Assembly (NCBI GenBank): GCA_963682055.1 | Contig: OY821745.1 | Coordinates: forward strand, 7,757,501-7,821,500 | Direction of reading: 5' to 3' | DNA: 64,000 nt | From: Primula veris | Taxonomy: Eukaryota; Streptophyta; Magnoliopsida; Ericales; Primulaceae | Part shown: positions 41,232 through 53,319 of the stretch, piece by piece | Layout of the letters: each line of letters starts with the position of its first letter | Numbering within the stretch: the first letter of the stretch is position 1 | The notes under the pieces: model-generated | What the model was told of the DNA's origin: nothing | The model's database searches: none | Seen by the model: the letters and a program-made list of their open reading frames with translations, nothing else | Translations under genes and position numbers: made by a program

Positions 41232-42337
41232 TGAAATTCATATCCGCTGTTTTACTTGCAGTTATATAGTTAGGTTCCAAGTACAGTTGCAACTTAGGTT
41301 GAAATCTAAGTATAATGATTGACATAACTGGAATTATTAAATGTAGTTGAATTAAATCACACGCACATTTAATAACGGAGTTCACCCAACTAGGCTACGT
41401 ATTCGGGGCACTTACCCAGATTAATGATATTATAATGGGTTACAATATATGATTCAAGTATTAATGAAAAACTCTCAGAATCACTCTAGCTTTTTCTGCC
41501 TAGCTCCTGTCTTATAACTATCAATCAAAAATTCAATGGCATCCCACCATTGTTTTTGTTTTTAAAGCGTATTATGTATTTTTTCAAAGTTGAGTTATTT
41601 ATAATTTAGAACACGCTTTTTACAAGCAAATATATTAACTATTTAAAGAGTAAAAACAATCTTCTTTCTTCAAGAATTTGTTGATTGATTTGGACTCTTC
41701 TGATTCTTCTGATTGACCAAGTTTCTCATATCTTGAATGAGATAATGCTGCAATTGATTGACCTCAATTTTCTTGTTAATACATATTAATAGACTAGCTT
41801 GACACTATGAGTTACTGTTTCCTTAAACAAGCAACAAATAAAACAATATCTTTTTAGAGATACAATATTAATAAAACGTGAAACCATAACTACATATATT
41901 CAATCTAATTAGATCATTGTTTATTTGTAAACACATAGATTGAATAAAGATATAAAACATTGTATAATAAAAGAGAGCTAGTTTCCACAATTAAATGAAC
42001 ACTATCTTTTTAAACTAATCTGCATATATCTTTTAAACAATTTATATTCTTTATCACTTTAATATTCTCAAATAAATATAGATAGAATACTTTTAAGCAT
42101 ATAAGAATATATACTGCATACTTTTATTCACTTACAATACTTTAAAGAATAAATAGTGCAGTTAGACAGAATTAAGCAGAATCCTGCGTATTGGCATGTT
42201 AGAACCGTAGTTGCAACTGAGGTTGCAAGCTCACCTGTAAACATTATGCTGTCTTAATTCTTAACCATCAACTTGAATTATTTTGTTCAAACCAATTAAC
42301 AACAAAGAATTACCAGGCCAGAAATATGATCATAACA
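41232..42337. mobile_element. TG..CA element (solo-LTR-like), 1,106 bp, second copy
   Basis: Starts TGAAATTCATATCCGCTG and ends GATCATAACA. It aligns along its length with the element at 28792-29777, with about 120 bp of extra AT-rich sequence in the 3' half. The flanking 5-mers are GTATT and ATATT, a near-match target duplication with one change, which suggests it is older than the ADH-intron copy. No ORF. Confidence 0.78.
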
Positions 42338-42677
42338 ATATTTAAGTTTAAAAATACTCATTAATCATACTGAGTATTTGATTAGTATTTAAGTTTAAAT
42401 TAGACCCTCCTGAAATTTTATATTTTTATTTGGCTTTTTAGTGTGCTTTACAATTTGTTTTTAATTTATCAAATTCTAATTTGTTAAAAATAGAAAAATT
42501 AAATTAATTATTAAAAAATACCACATAACCATTCATGATTTTTGTTAACTCTTTAAATTGGATTGTTTTTTGATTCAATGACTCAAACAATTTCAAGATA
42601 GCCTATTCTAATAAATATAGGATAGCAAAAAGGGATCCGTATTTGTGATAGAATGAAGGTGTGGTATTATATTATAC
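42338..42677. other. intergenic AT-rich spacer
   Basis: Lies between the TG..CA element and copy B of the repeat pair. Nothing recognisable on either strand. Confidence 0.4.
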
Positions 42678-43022
42678 AGTATTAATTAATATTGGCACTT
42701 TGGAAATGTAGGAGATGTTTCTGGTCCTCAAGGTTTTTAAAGCTTCTATTTTGGTAGCTATATTTAAAAAAAAAAATGTCATAACTGATTTTGCAACTAG
42801 GAACTTAAACATCTTTTTATAATGTTGGAAAACTAATATTGAAGGGCTTTGTTTATAAGTTTGATTTGGACCACCGAAATACCAGAGACGGCAATTGATG
42901 TCGACATAGATGATGCTGGTAAAAGTTGGTGAGAGTTTGTATTTTAAATAAGAAAGTTGCGGTTTGGATATGTCAAATTGATAGTAAACTGTAAATATTC
43001 ACACTTATACTTGAAGCAAAAA
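42678..43022. repeat. unidentified repeat, copy B of a pair
   Basis: Direct counterpart of 40588-41200, including TCTGGTCCTCAAGGTTTTTA, GCAACTAGGAACTTA, GATGATGCTGGTAAAA and TTGATAGTAAACTGTAAATA. Its 3' end lies about 310 bp beyond the stop codon of the PPR gene, so it may represent duplicated gene-flanking sequence. Confidence 0.75.
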
Positions 43023-43332
43023 CGAGGCCAGCCTGCGATGTAACATTCGCATAATTGACCATCAAACCTTTTAAGTCACACATAACAAGCATCAGTGACG
43101 TTATTAGAAATTCCTAATTACTGGAAAAAAAAAAACTCAAAAGTTGCCATCACGAATAAACAAAGTCAATTGACTAAAATTCGATGCCTGTACCGTCTCA
43201 TCCACAAAAGAGAAGAGGAACTACTGCATAAGAGACCTCTAATACTATGCAGTAAACTACGAATAAGTTTTCGTTTGAGAACCCGAAGAAGTATAAAATG
43301 GAAGGATACAAATAAATTGACGACCCGAGTTC

Positions 43333-45369
43333 TTAGAAATCTCTGCAAGAGCATAATCCATCTTTAAAATGGTGAAAACAAGTTACATCCTTAACTATAA
43401 TCTTTCTCTCTACAACTTCAGAGATAAGCCTAAGAGAGTCATGGCAACTGCGACATAACCGTGCGTTTTTGGTCACACGAATCGTTGTCCCAGCTTTTGT
43501 ACTAATAAGCCCAAAAGAAACAGCCAACAACTCACTGTGACCAATCGGAACACACTCCCTCTCTTCATCCACATCATGGAGAGAGAAATTTGTACATGGT
43601 TTTAAACCTTGCTTATTCAAAATTTCCATTACTCTTTGCAATTCCCAATATATTTTCTCCGATCTAGGATGTGACACATCCCCAGTTCCAAAAACATGAA
43701 CTTTGTTTCGAAACTCAACCCAGCTATATGCTTTCGTAGGTTCTAAACCCATATCCTTAATACTCTCTTTCATTTTATCTACCATATCCCATTTTGAACT
43801 ATGAGCATACCAATTTGATAACATTACATAGTTATCTGCATTCAGAGGTTCCAAATCCAATAGCTGCTCGGTAATTCTCTTTCCCATACTAATGTTTTTG
43901 CGGATTCTACAACCGTTCAGCAAAGCTCTTAAAAGATCTATTTCCCGAGAAAGATTTCTTTTCTCAATAAAGGCCCTAGCTTCTTCGAAAAGACCAGAAC
44001 GAGCTAAAAGAGACACCATTAATTCACAATGAGCTACTTTAGGTGATCGAATTTTGTTAAAATAGAATTTACCATCATCAACCATGTTAGCAGTACAACA
44101 AGCATAAAGGACAGCAACATAAAGAGTTTGATCTATTTCTAAACACGAGTTTTTCTCCATTTCACGAAACTTTCTAACTCCTACATCTCCATATCCGTGT
44201 AGACTATAGCCCATTATCATCACAGTCCATGAAATAGCATCCTTACCACTCATCCTAGAAAATATCCTGGTAGCATAGTCAAGGTTTCCCGATTTTACAT
44301 ACATATCAATAACCGCATTAACTAACATAACATTCAATACAATCCCATTTCTCAACAAGTAGCAATGTATTTCTCTTCCATTTTTATGTTCTACCACTCT
44401 GGCGCAAGCAGGAAGGACGCTAGAGATTGCAAGCGAATCGGGTCTTAACCCTTCAACTAAAACCATTTCTCGGAAAAGTTTCAAACCTTCGTTAAACCCT
44501 CCCTTTTTCACATACCCACGTAGCATTTCAGTCCAAGTAATCACATCTTTCATAAGCAACTTATCAAAAACTTGTCGAGCATCATCTAGGCTACCACAAT
44601 CAAGGTACATCTTCACAAGCGAGTTGCTCACCAAAACATCGGATTCCAAACCGCGTTCCCTAGCAATCCGATGAAAATATTTACCCTCCTTAAGCAACTT
44701 TAACTCCCCAGAAGCACCGATAGCCACCGCAACCGCCACAGAGTCCACATCAGCAGCCTTAGTTTCCACCATCACTTTAAACAAATCAACCGCCAATCGG
44801 AAATTTTTCTCAAGAACACACATCTTCGCCAATACAGTCCAAACGATCGCCGAGCTTTTCATCTCAGCTGGCGACTTGTCAAACATCCACCTGGCAGCTT
44901 CAACGCTGTCAAGACGTCCATACAGTTCCATGAGTGCAGTCATTACGTATCTATCGCAACAAACGCCAAATTTCAAACACTGTCCATGAACTTGCCTCCC
45001 AAAAATAAGATCTTTAAAATTACGCGAAGCAGATAAAACACGAGGCATCGTGTGTCTATCGGGCTGAACCCCAAGAACCAGCATTTTCTCATAAACCAAT
45101 ACAGCTTGTTTAGGATCACCATTATCTATATGGGTCTGTATCATTTTGTTCCAAGCAAATGTATCTTTCATAGGCATTTTATCAAACACCTGCTGGGCAT
45201 TAACATGTTTTAAATTAACAACATTACATAATATATGATTTGAACTGGTTCTGGTTATGTATAATGGGTGTTTATTAAATTGATTTGTGGGTTTTGATTT
45301 TGGTTTATTAGTTTTGGGATATAAGATGGTATTTAACTGTCCAGATGATGGAGAAAAAATCACATTCAT
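43333..45369 (-). CDS. pentatricopeptide repeat protein, PLS class with E and DYW domains
   Basis: A single 678-aa exon, typical of plant PPR genes. PLS-type repeats run from about residue 58 to about 490, for example DTFAWNKMIQTHIDNGDPKQ, DVITWTEMLRGYVKKGG and DAISWTVMIMGYSLHG. An E-type region follows (LLNGCRIRKNISMGKR, LEPLNADNYVMLSNWYA, KAYSWVEF), then the cytidine-deaminase-like DYW domain: HSE (611-613), C639 and C642 (CRSCH), and CSC (673-675) after HHF. The zinc and catalytic residues are all there. The protein ends CSCRDF instead of CSC.DYW, so the last two residues of the signature are changed or lost. DYW proteins edit specific C to U sites in plastid or mitochondrial RNA. The N-terminus is basic and Ser/Asn-rich, compatible with organelle targeting, but plastid versus mitochondrion cannot be told. 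Confidence 0.93.
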   Translation of the reverse strand: MNVIFSPSSGQLNTILYPKTNKPKSKPTNQFNKHPLYITRTSSNHILCNVVNLKHVNAQQVFDKMPMKDTFAWNKMIQTHIDNGDPKQAVLVYEKMLVLGVQPDRHTMPRVLSASRNFKDLIFGRQVHGQCLKFGVCCDRYVMTALMELYGRLDSVEAARWMFDKSPAEMKSSAIVWTVLAKMCVLEKNFRLAVDLFKVMVETKAADVDSVAVAVAIGASGELKLLKEGKYFHRIARERGLESDVLVSNSLVKMYLDCGSLDDARQVFDKLLMKDVITWTEMLRGYVKKGGFNEGLKLFREMVLVEGLRPDSLAISSVLPACARVVEHKNGREIHCYLLRNGIVLNVMLVNAVIDMYVKSGNLDYATRIFSRMSGKDAISWTVMIMGYSLHGYGDVGVRKFREMEKNSCLEIDQTLYVAVLYACCTANMVDDGKFYFNKIRSPKVAHCELMVSLLARSGLFEEARAFIEKRNLSREIDLLRALLNGCRIRKNISMGKRITEQLLDLEPLNADNYVMLSNWYAHSSKWDMVDKMKESIKDMGLEPTKAYSWVEFRNKVHVFGTGDVSHPRSEKIYWELQRVMEILNKQGLKPCTNFSLHDVDEERECVPIGHSELLAVSFGLISTKAGTTIRVTKNARLCRSCHDSLRLISEVVERKIIVKDVTCFHHFKDGLCSCRDF

Positions 45370-45734
45370 TTTTTTTTTTTGCCTGTTTTTGAAACTCTTT
45401 TTTTTTTTTAAGTTACTATGATTTATATGTACTGTACATTTTTGGTTTGCATAATTTTGTATTCATTTTGTGTCTGTTGTGAGGAAAGTAACATTTGTCT
45501 CTACTTTTCAAAATGGCATTAAAATACAAATTGGAACTTTTTGCCAAATATTTATATTTAATATTTTCAGTACAAGTTTTGTAGTCTGCGTCAATAAAAG
45601 AACATGCTCTTTTTAAATATAGTCAGGCATTTCTTTTTCTTAAAGTTTGATTTTGCATTTTGCTTATATACAAATTTTTTTATACAAAAGCACAAAGTTT
45701 CCAAAAATATTACTACACTATATAACAGATTAAT
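45370..45734. other. upstream region of PPR gene
   Basis: Presumed promoter side of the minus-strand PPR gene. It contains T runs at 45369-45380 and 45401-45410 and otherwise featureless AT-rich DNA. Confidence 0.45.
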
Positions 45735-45850
45735 TAACAAGCACCTAAAACTTCGTTTAGCAGACGTGTATGAATACTAGAGTCGAACCTTCTCATATGC
45801 ATGTTTGTTTGCGATGTACGAAAGGTATAATATTAATCGTAAAATGTTAA
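45735..45850. repeat. direct repeat, left copy (pairs with 47200-47310)
   Basis: Shares AAAACTTCGTTTA.CAGACG, CTAGAG.CGAACCTT and TGTTTGTTTGCGAT with 47200-47310. The two copies flank the nested inverted-repeat element, about 1.46 kb apart. Origin unknown. Confidence 0.7.
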
Positions 45851-45927
45851 ACCGATACACCTATTATACTATGTTGGTTTAAAGTTTACACAATTTGTAA
45901 TCGGTATAGATGCAATACTAAATTACC

Positions 45928-46965
45928 AAAAGCATCTACAATAGTTGTGTTAATTTTTATTGTTAAATATTGACATATGTGCATGTTAAATGACACATAT
46001 ATATGTTAATCTTAACAACCATACAAGTGTCATATTAATATATTTTTTTTAACAACATTATCTATTGATTTACAATAAATAATTGATTTCGGATAAAAAA
46101 TAATATTATAGTAAATAAATAAGAAATGAAGAAAGTGTTAATTTTGCTTTATTGTAGGATTTAATATAGGAATTAGTCAACCAAATTGGCATATCATCAC
46201 TTAATAATTTAAAATGTGTCACTAGTTAACAACAACAACAATTGTGGATGCTCTAACAATGTTAACTTTAATGAGTTAGAGCATCCACAATACTTGTGTT
46301 AACTTTTTGTTGTTAACTAGTGACACATCATCATTTAAAAAGTTATTAAATGACACATATGCATATTAAGTTAAACATCTACATTAGTTTTAACTTTAAC
46401 AATGTTATCTATTTTAATTAAAAATTAAATATTCAAAATACAGTAGTTATCTGGGTTTTTTTCCAGCAACGATACATTACCGTCAAATTTCAGCGCCAAA
46501 TTTGAGAAAATATAGAATTTTAGAAATAGGAAAATAAGTTATTTATTTTCAACATATCTTTATAAATAAAGGGCTGGGTAACAATCATGGGTTGAATGAT
46601 TATGTGAATATTGCTACACTGGTTTAAATATATTGCTGATATACAGGTTAGTATTTGTATTTCTTTCAACATTTTTTTTGTTTTTTGTAATTGATATGTT
46701 ATCAAACGATTTGGTGATATATTTTCAGATTGAAATTGAAAATGGATTTATTTGATTGTAGTATAGAGATAGAAAAGTAGAGTAGGTTAGAGATAGGAAA
46801 TATATGCGTGAGAAATACGAGGGTGGGTCAGTTTTTTTTGTCATGTCTTTTTAAGTGTTATAAAGTTAACACACATTTTAACAATCTAATGGAGAGACAA
46901 AATTGTATTGTTAGCTAACATTTTTAGTTAACACACACTTTAACACACCTATTGTAGATGCTTTT
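45928..46965. mobile_element. nested MITE-like inverted repeats, about 1.04 kb
   Basis: The outer ends AAAGCATCTACAATAG (about 45928) and CTATTGTAGATGCTTT (about 46949-46964) are perfect inverted repeats, each adjoined by TTAACACA-like strings. Inside lies a second palindrome at about 46212-46330, with GTGTCACTAGTTAACAACAA on the left and its reverse on the right, and related GAGCATCCACAAT / ATTGTGGATGCTC ends. So one element of the family appears to have inserted into or duplicated within another. No coding capacity. Confidence 0.75.
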
Positions 46966-47719
46966 AGTTAACAACACTATTGTGAAATAAAAATATGTTT
47001 ATTAGCTAATAACTTTATCTAACAATTAACTTAATAGCACTATATGATATAATATTTTATGCTAATAGTATGATGATATAACTAATAACAAAATTACGAT
47101 ATTATTATATATGTTGCTCATAATAACCAATTCGAAATTATACATTATTTATACTATACTGCAAACAAACATGAGTAGCATAATTTTCGCTAATAGACAC
47201 TTAAAACTTCGTTTACCAGACGCAGAGAACTACTAGAGCCGAACCTTTTTAATATGCAGTGTTTGTTTGCGATATAAAGAAAGTATCGTATCAGTTGTAA
47301 AGGAAAATCTAACATGCGATTTTGGAAGAGACTATAAAACATGATATAATCTAATTTTTAATCTTTTAATTATAGTGATACAATGGAAGGTATTGTGTAT
47401 TATATTGTTGTAATTAATGGTTTATACAAGTGCCAACATTTACATAAATTACTAAATTAGCAGAAATAAAAAAACGAGGATGCTAAATCATCATTTTAAA
47501 TATATTTTAGTAAAGTATATTATTAAAATTAAAAAAATCATAATTTTTCGGAATTACGATGGTGGGTGATGTCGCCTCGAATGATATGTATTTTGGAGCA
47601 TGAAATTGAAAAGGTAACAAATGAAGTACTAAAAATCTGAGTACCTATTTTTTTTTCAAAAAAATTGGTTTAATACCCCCAAACTATAAGTAATTAATAA
47701 AATGGAAACAAACTATTGA
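46966..47719. other. intergenic AT-rich DNA
   Basis: Includes the right copy of the direct repeat (47200-47310). The rest has no recognisable gene or element. Confidence 0.45.
47200..47310. repeat. direct repeat, right copy (pairs with 45735-45850)
   Basis: See the left copy: AAAACTTCGTTTACCAGACG and AGAGCCGAACCTTTTT mark the match. The copies differ by scattered substitutions and short indels. Confidence 0.7.
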
Positions 47720-47946
47720 CATTAACAACTGAGTTACCGAACTACATATTTTTTTTAAATTGGGGACCTCCGTCAATTTAATTGAACGGAAGTTAAGTTT
47801 AAATTATTTTTCAGTCCCAAATTTTATAAAACATATAAATTTAACCCGAAAAGTTTATAAATTTACATTTTTAAATTACACATAAACAAATAGTTAAATT
47901 TACATATACATACTCATACATATACATAAAATGCAAAAAACAAAAC

Positions 47947-47997
<51 letters not shown>

Positions 47998-48003
<6 letters not shown>

Positions 48004-48221
48004 AGGATATTATTGGCCATCTTGGGCCTTACTCTATTGGGTCTATCTTGGTCTTTCCTAGCATATGTAACCCTACCCTCTATTATATAAAGAGGGTCAG
48101 GGGTCTCTCTCTGTACAATCATATTAATGAATAAACACTTCGTCTGTTGTTTCTCATACCTCTCTCTATATCTATAAATATATCTATATATATCTATAAC
48201 GAGCTAATATGCTACACAACA
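47998..48221 (+). repeat. 5' LTR of the copia element
   Basis: 224 bp with ends TGTTGT / ACAACA. It contains TATTATATAAAGAGGG (a TATA box) near 48078, followed by GGTCAGGGGTCTCTCTCTGT and AATGAATAAA (a polyadenylation-like signal) near 48126. It differs from the 3' LTR at roughly a dozen or more sites by eye, mostly C/G to A/T changes in the 3' copy, so the insertion is not young. Confidence 0.92.
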
Positions 48222-50662
48222 CGTTATCAGCACGATGCTCGAGGAGATTGAGGTATTTGCTTGGAAATTTTGAGCACGGATATTGTGTATAAATCTTGAG
48301 GTTTATCGGGATATAAAAGTTCAGGATTCTTAGTCATTGTTCTAATCGACCTTCATCAACATATCTTGTCAAAGCAAAGTATAAATCTTAATATTTATCC
48401 GGATTTATTGTTATTGATCTATCGACCTTCAAAAACTTACGGTGTGAAAGGTACATGCTATAATTTTTATTATATATAAACTTTAAAAACATGTTGATAA
48501 TTAGAGACTATGAATCACTGTGACTTGTAACTGTACAGATGAACATTTGTTACTATTGCATATATTTATAGAAGTCAGACCTAATTAGAAACATAATAAT
48601 GATATGTGAACATTGGAAAATATTATGCATATGCATGTTGACTGTCTTTGTTAATAACATGTATTTATGGAATGTGTATATATTAAATCTTAGTGCTAGT
48701 ATCTACTTATAGTACTACACGTTAACAATAAAACAGTATTCAGTCTATCAATCCGTGTTAATTAATAGAATTTGTTTTGATTGATTAAAACTGTAATTTC
48801 TCGTTTACAGCGAGTTGTAATAGGATTTGTATAAGCAGAGTAAATAATTGCATGTTAGTAGCTTGTTTTTTTTTGGAAAAGAACTAATTTACTATTGCAT
48901 GCCATATTCAGAATTGGACATGATTGTGTCGATGCCTATTTGTATGGATGGAGTAAATCTTTGTTAAACTAGACTTAATTTCCTTTAAAAGGAAAAAGTA
49001 TATAGGTAAAAGATTCGTCATATCCCCATCACGATTAGCTAGATACAAAATTTCTACTACCTTGTTTACATTAATCTGTAATTCAATCAAATCCTTGCAT
49101 GATCATTTAGCTACTATATAAAACGTGCATGTGTATTGTATAATGATAATTAAAATTTGCCTTCCCTGCATGTGATATGGTAAATTAGTAATTATAATAT
49201 ACTGCCCCATGCATGTTGTAATTATCGTTCATTAGATCTTGCTATGTATAAGATATATATATGTAAATTTGCAAAATCATATATATTCACATTTAAGTTG
49301 GAAAAATTATTAACCTTCCCCAACTAGGCTCACCTATTTGGATACGATGTCTAGGAAAGATATAGGCGGAAGTCTATATCCTAATGAGGTCGGTTTTTAA
49401 GTGGCATCCGTGCCCTCCACCCTCATCGTCTTTCCTGGTCGTGTTCAATTAGAGCTACCGAAAGGGGTTGACTAAATAATAATTTCTCCGAGTGTGTTTA
49501 TATAGTGATGTATGTTTCGCCGAATTAGTGTCTTTGTATCAACTTGTCGTTCGATCAATGAGAACCAATTCACATTAAAAGCAAAACTATTTTTCGAACC
49601 TGTCGTTTCGAAATAAAGTTTATGCTTGTACAAACCATAAACATATAAACCAGTCGTTTTATATGATAAATAATCCAGAACTCTCAACACATGTTGGATG
49701 CCATCTATGATGAGAAAAATCGTAAAAACATACTTGCGAAATGACTGTTTAAACGTTGATTTTAATCCGTCACCACATGTTACTCACCCTGATGTGTGAA
49801 AATGTGATGCCCAAGTTTTTTTTTTTTGGATGCCATCTTTGATGAGTAAAACACGAGTTTGTTGTTACCATCAGGATGAATGCTAAGACGTTGATTTTAT
49901 TCCGCCGCCACATTTGAGACGTGATGACGTCTATGGTGAAAAAATGTCTGAAATTGACATATTGGAGAAATTATTCACCAAAAATACTAGCTTGGAAATT
50001 GTATTCATAAGCAGTATCATGAATTTATATTCACCATGTTTCTTTATCGCCCATCTGTTATTGGGTTAATGGCGAATTGTTTGCCCGATATTAATGCTCT
50101 TCGTGTATATTTTTTTTCCACGAATCGAGAACCGAGACAAGTGTTATTTGTCTCAAACTGTCGCGATCCCGATGAATTGCTTAGCCAATAGAGATTTTAG
50201 ACAATCGTCAAAATCGAAAACCTGTGGCTCCAAGACAGTAATTGAAAGGAACAATATGACCCGTTGTCACAAAGCAAGAGATAATGCTCAAGGAGGCAAC
50301 TCTATGCTATAAAGACAAAGGTCATGCACGGTTACTCCTTAAATAGTTCACAACTATTATAAAGGTGGAAAACCGATGTTAATGTGATTAAAGATAACTG
50401 AAAGGAAACTTTTGAGACCCCCGGTTTTGTGGCTCAAATAAGTTTGGTACATTTCTTTATTGATTTTGATAAATCATTGAGCCATTTTTTCGCTCATCTG
50501 ATTATGTTTTTCCATTTGGATTATGATTTTTTCATTTAGACATACTTTTGGATTATGGTTTGCCTGTTTACGAAATTTCTCGAAATAATTTAAAGTGTTT
50601 TGAGCAAATTCCTTTGACAAATGTGACCAAACTTTAAATTTTGAAATTTTAGTCAATACTTG

Positions 50663-52883
50663 TGTAACATCCCGCATTTTTATAAGTGCTTTTATTTATG
50701 AATTAATTTATCCAAAAACGTTTTATTCAAAATTTTACCAAAAACCGGTCACTCGACTAATTTTTAGCCAAAAACCGAAACTCTTCCAAAAAGCTTTACT
50801 TTAAAATCTTGTTACTAATTTTACTAATAAAAAGGACCTAATAGATTTGTTTCTAAAGATTTGTTATTATTGAGTAGTATTATAGTAATTTTGATTAAAA
50901 GTTAGCTTTTAGAACTTTGGGAACCAAATAGTTCGCTTCCACAAACTATCTAAAAACAGTTTTTCTAAACCTAAAATCAGCCCACTTTTCATTCTTTAAA
51001 CCTAAAAACCAGCAAAATAGAAGAGAGAAAAGAGAGAAAAAGAAGAAGAAGAAGAAGAGGAAACCACCGTTAGCGGGTTCATACCAGAAGCATCTCCTCT
51101 ACGCACTAAGGTAACGGGGGTTATCCATTGCGACTAGACGAGGGTGTATGTTAGGATTTTGTTTTGCGTTTATTAGAAATTGGGGGTTTTTGTCCTTTAT
51201 ATTAATCATGTTCTTAAATTGATAATTGGGGTTTAGTTATTAGAGAACTAAAAATAAATAAAAAAATGTTTTGGGTATTTTTTTAATTAATGTAGTTTTG
51301 TTTTACACAAGCACTGAATAAGAAATAGATGGATGTAATATATATTAGAAGCCTAGCTTAAAGTAGAAACTAAGAGTTGTCCCTTGCTACTGATACTGTT
51401 TGTTCTCTTTTGTATTATGGTTTGCAATTGTCATTAATTACAATTGTTCTGGTGACAGTAGCACCGATTTAATTATTATGATTCACTCTTACTAAATCTC
51501 TGTATATAATATATATATATATATATTGATTGTTTGTGGTTTTACGCTAATTGACAAGCTTATCATAGAACTTAAGTTGCTTCCGAACCGAAGGATGCTT
51601 ATATTGTAGAGGTTGAGACCTTAGATATATTAATTGCGAATTAATGAGATTATGGATGGGTTGCGTGTTTTATGCGTTGATTATGAGTTATTATGGTTTT
51701 TGATAGAATTGGGTAAATTATTGTTGAATATAGATGGATTGTAGTTTATGCATACAAGGTGTTTGTTAAAATGCCTGAATGGGTTTTTATGTTGTTGAAG
51801 TGATTGGCTAGTTGTGAATCTAGCATCTATGATTATGGTTTATGTTGTATTACGTTAAGTGACGTATGAGTTTATGATAGTTGAATAGTATAATATTATT
51901 GGCCGAGGCCTTAATATTTATACGTATGAGATGGTGTTATTTGAATGATTTTATATTATTGGCCGAGGCCTTGTGATTAGCTGTAGTGGCAATGGTCTCT
52001 GTCTCTCCCTAATTCCGGGGACAGAAGACGGCCGAGGGGATAGGGAATGACTCGTCTTACGGACCAGGGCGAGTGGCGTTAGAGGTCCCAGTGTGCACTA
52101 TATTTACTTTTATGTTAGCAATGGTCTATGTCTCTCCCTAATTCCGGAGGCATAAGACGGCCGAAGGGATAGGGAATGACTCGTCTTACGGACTGGGACG
52201 AGTGGCGTGAGAGGTCCAAGTGCGCACTATAAATCTACTTTTATGTTGCAATGGTCTATGTCTCTCCCTAATTCCGGGGACATAAGACGGCCGAAGGGAT
52301 AGAGAATGACCTACCTTACGGACTGGGGTAGGTGGCGTGAGAGGTCCATGTATGCTATAGATGTGTGTAGATGTTATTTAATTTATTTAATTTATCGTAG
52401 TTGTAGAATGTAATTATATTTCTTTTTATACGTCGATTATCGTAGTTGTAGAATTTGTGAGCTCTTGCATTTATGGGATGGAGTGACGGTGTTTGTGGTG
52501 CCGTCCCGTCTAGTTATGTGCGTGGGACTCACCGTTACAATTTTGTCTTTCAGGTACAACTTAGGTTGAGACTTTTGGATATAGAAGCCATTGAAATGCA
52601 TCACATGGGTTCGGGGCTTTCGCTTTCTTTTTATTTTAGAACAGTTTTGAGGTTGTAGCCTACGGGCAAATTGCATTTGTTTAGTTCTTCTTATTTAATT
52701 TTGTTAAAACCTTTTGGTCGTGTAGCCGCGTTTGGCAAGCATTTATTTATTGTTTAATTGTTCATTTAGCTCGCAAGTCTTTTTCTTTTAAAATTTTAAT
52801 TTCGTACCAACAGGTTTCTCTTTCCTTTTGTTTTAAAAAGGTCACGCCTTGATGTCCGTTTTTTCGGATTTTGGGGTGTGACA
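50663..52883 (+). mobile_element. solo LTR, 2,221 bp, TSD ACTTG, nested in the copia element
   Basis: Starts TGTAACATCCCGCATTTT and ends GGGGTGTGACA, the classical ends of large plant LTRs (often Ty3-gypsy). It is flanked by a perfect 5-bp duplication ACTTG at 50658-50662 and 52884-52888. It has no gag/pol and no second LTR, so it is a solo LTR. It carries a three-copy tandem repeat at 51991-52355. Orientation follows the TGTAACA..TGTGACA convention. Confidence 0.9.
51991..52355 (+). repeat. three-copy tandem repeat (about 130 bp) inside the solo LTR
   Basis: Units start AATGGTCT.TGTCTCTCCC at 51991, 52120 and 52250. Each contains TAATTCCGG, AAGACGGCCGA, GGGATAG.GAATGAC and GTGGCGT.AGAGGTCC. 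They are strikingly GC-richer than the surroundings. Repeats of this kind in a U3 region commonly act as enhancer-like elements; that role is inferred. Confidence 0.88.
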
Positions 52884-53319
52884 ACTTGTGGGGTAGTTGA
52901 TTTTTTTGGAAATAGTGGGTAACAGTGTACCACATTCAATACGACCAAAAGCGTATTTTAGAGGAGTTGAAATGTCTTTCAAGTGGTTGGTACCACATTC
53001 TTTAAAGCATTTAAAGTTACCTTATCATTTCGCCTGTCATCGAATGATAAATGATTTAGATGCTAAGACATGATTGTCTGTACTATCATTCACCTGTCGT
53101 CGATTGATAAGAGCATTTTGATATTGTGGCATTGACCGGATGAGATATTCACGGGTCAAAAGACGATGGTTGATTGATAATCGCATCGCATTTGGATTCT
53201 CTTTGAGGATATATTTCGTGATTAATCCGAAATTAATGCCACTAATGCTCACTTTGAAAGACTAGTATGTGTAAAGATCACGAAATGAACTCGTAGAATT
53301 CTTGTAAAGAATTGAAGGA

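Noticed and set aside
47941..48122. Minus-strand ORF with a poly Ile-Tyr run
   Set aside because: It is the translated (TA)n microsatellite joined to the copia LTR.
48222..50657. Possible gag region of the copia element
   Set aside because: Positionally expected, but I could not read any convincing gag or protease motif in any frame, so no feature was called.
50474..50677. Minus-strand ORF of 67 aa at the left edge of the nested solo LTR
   Set aside because: It lies antisense to the decayed copia interior and has no gag or other homology I can name.
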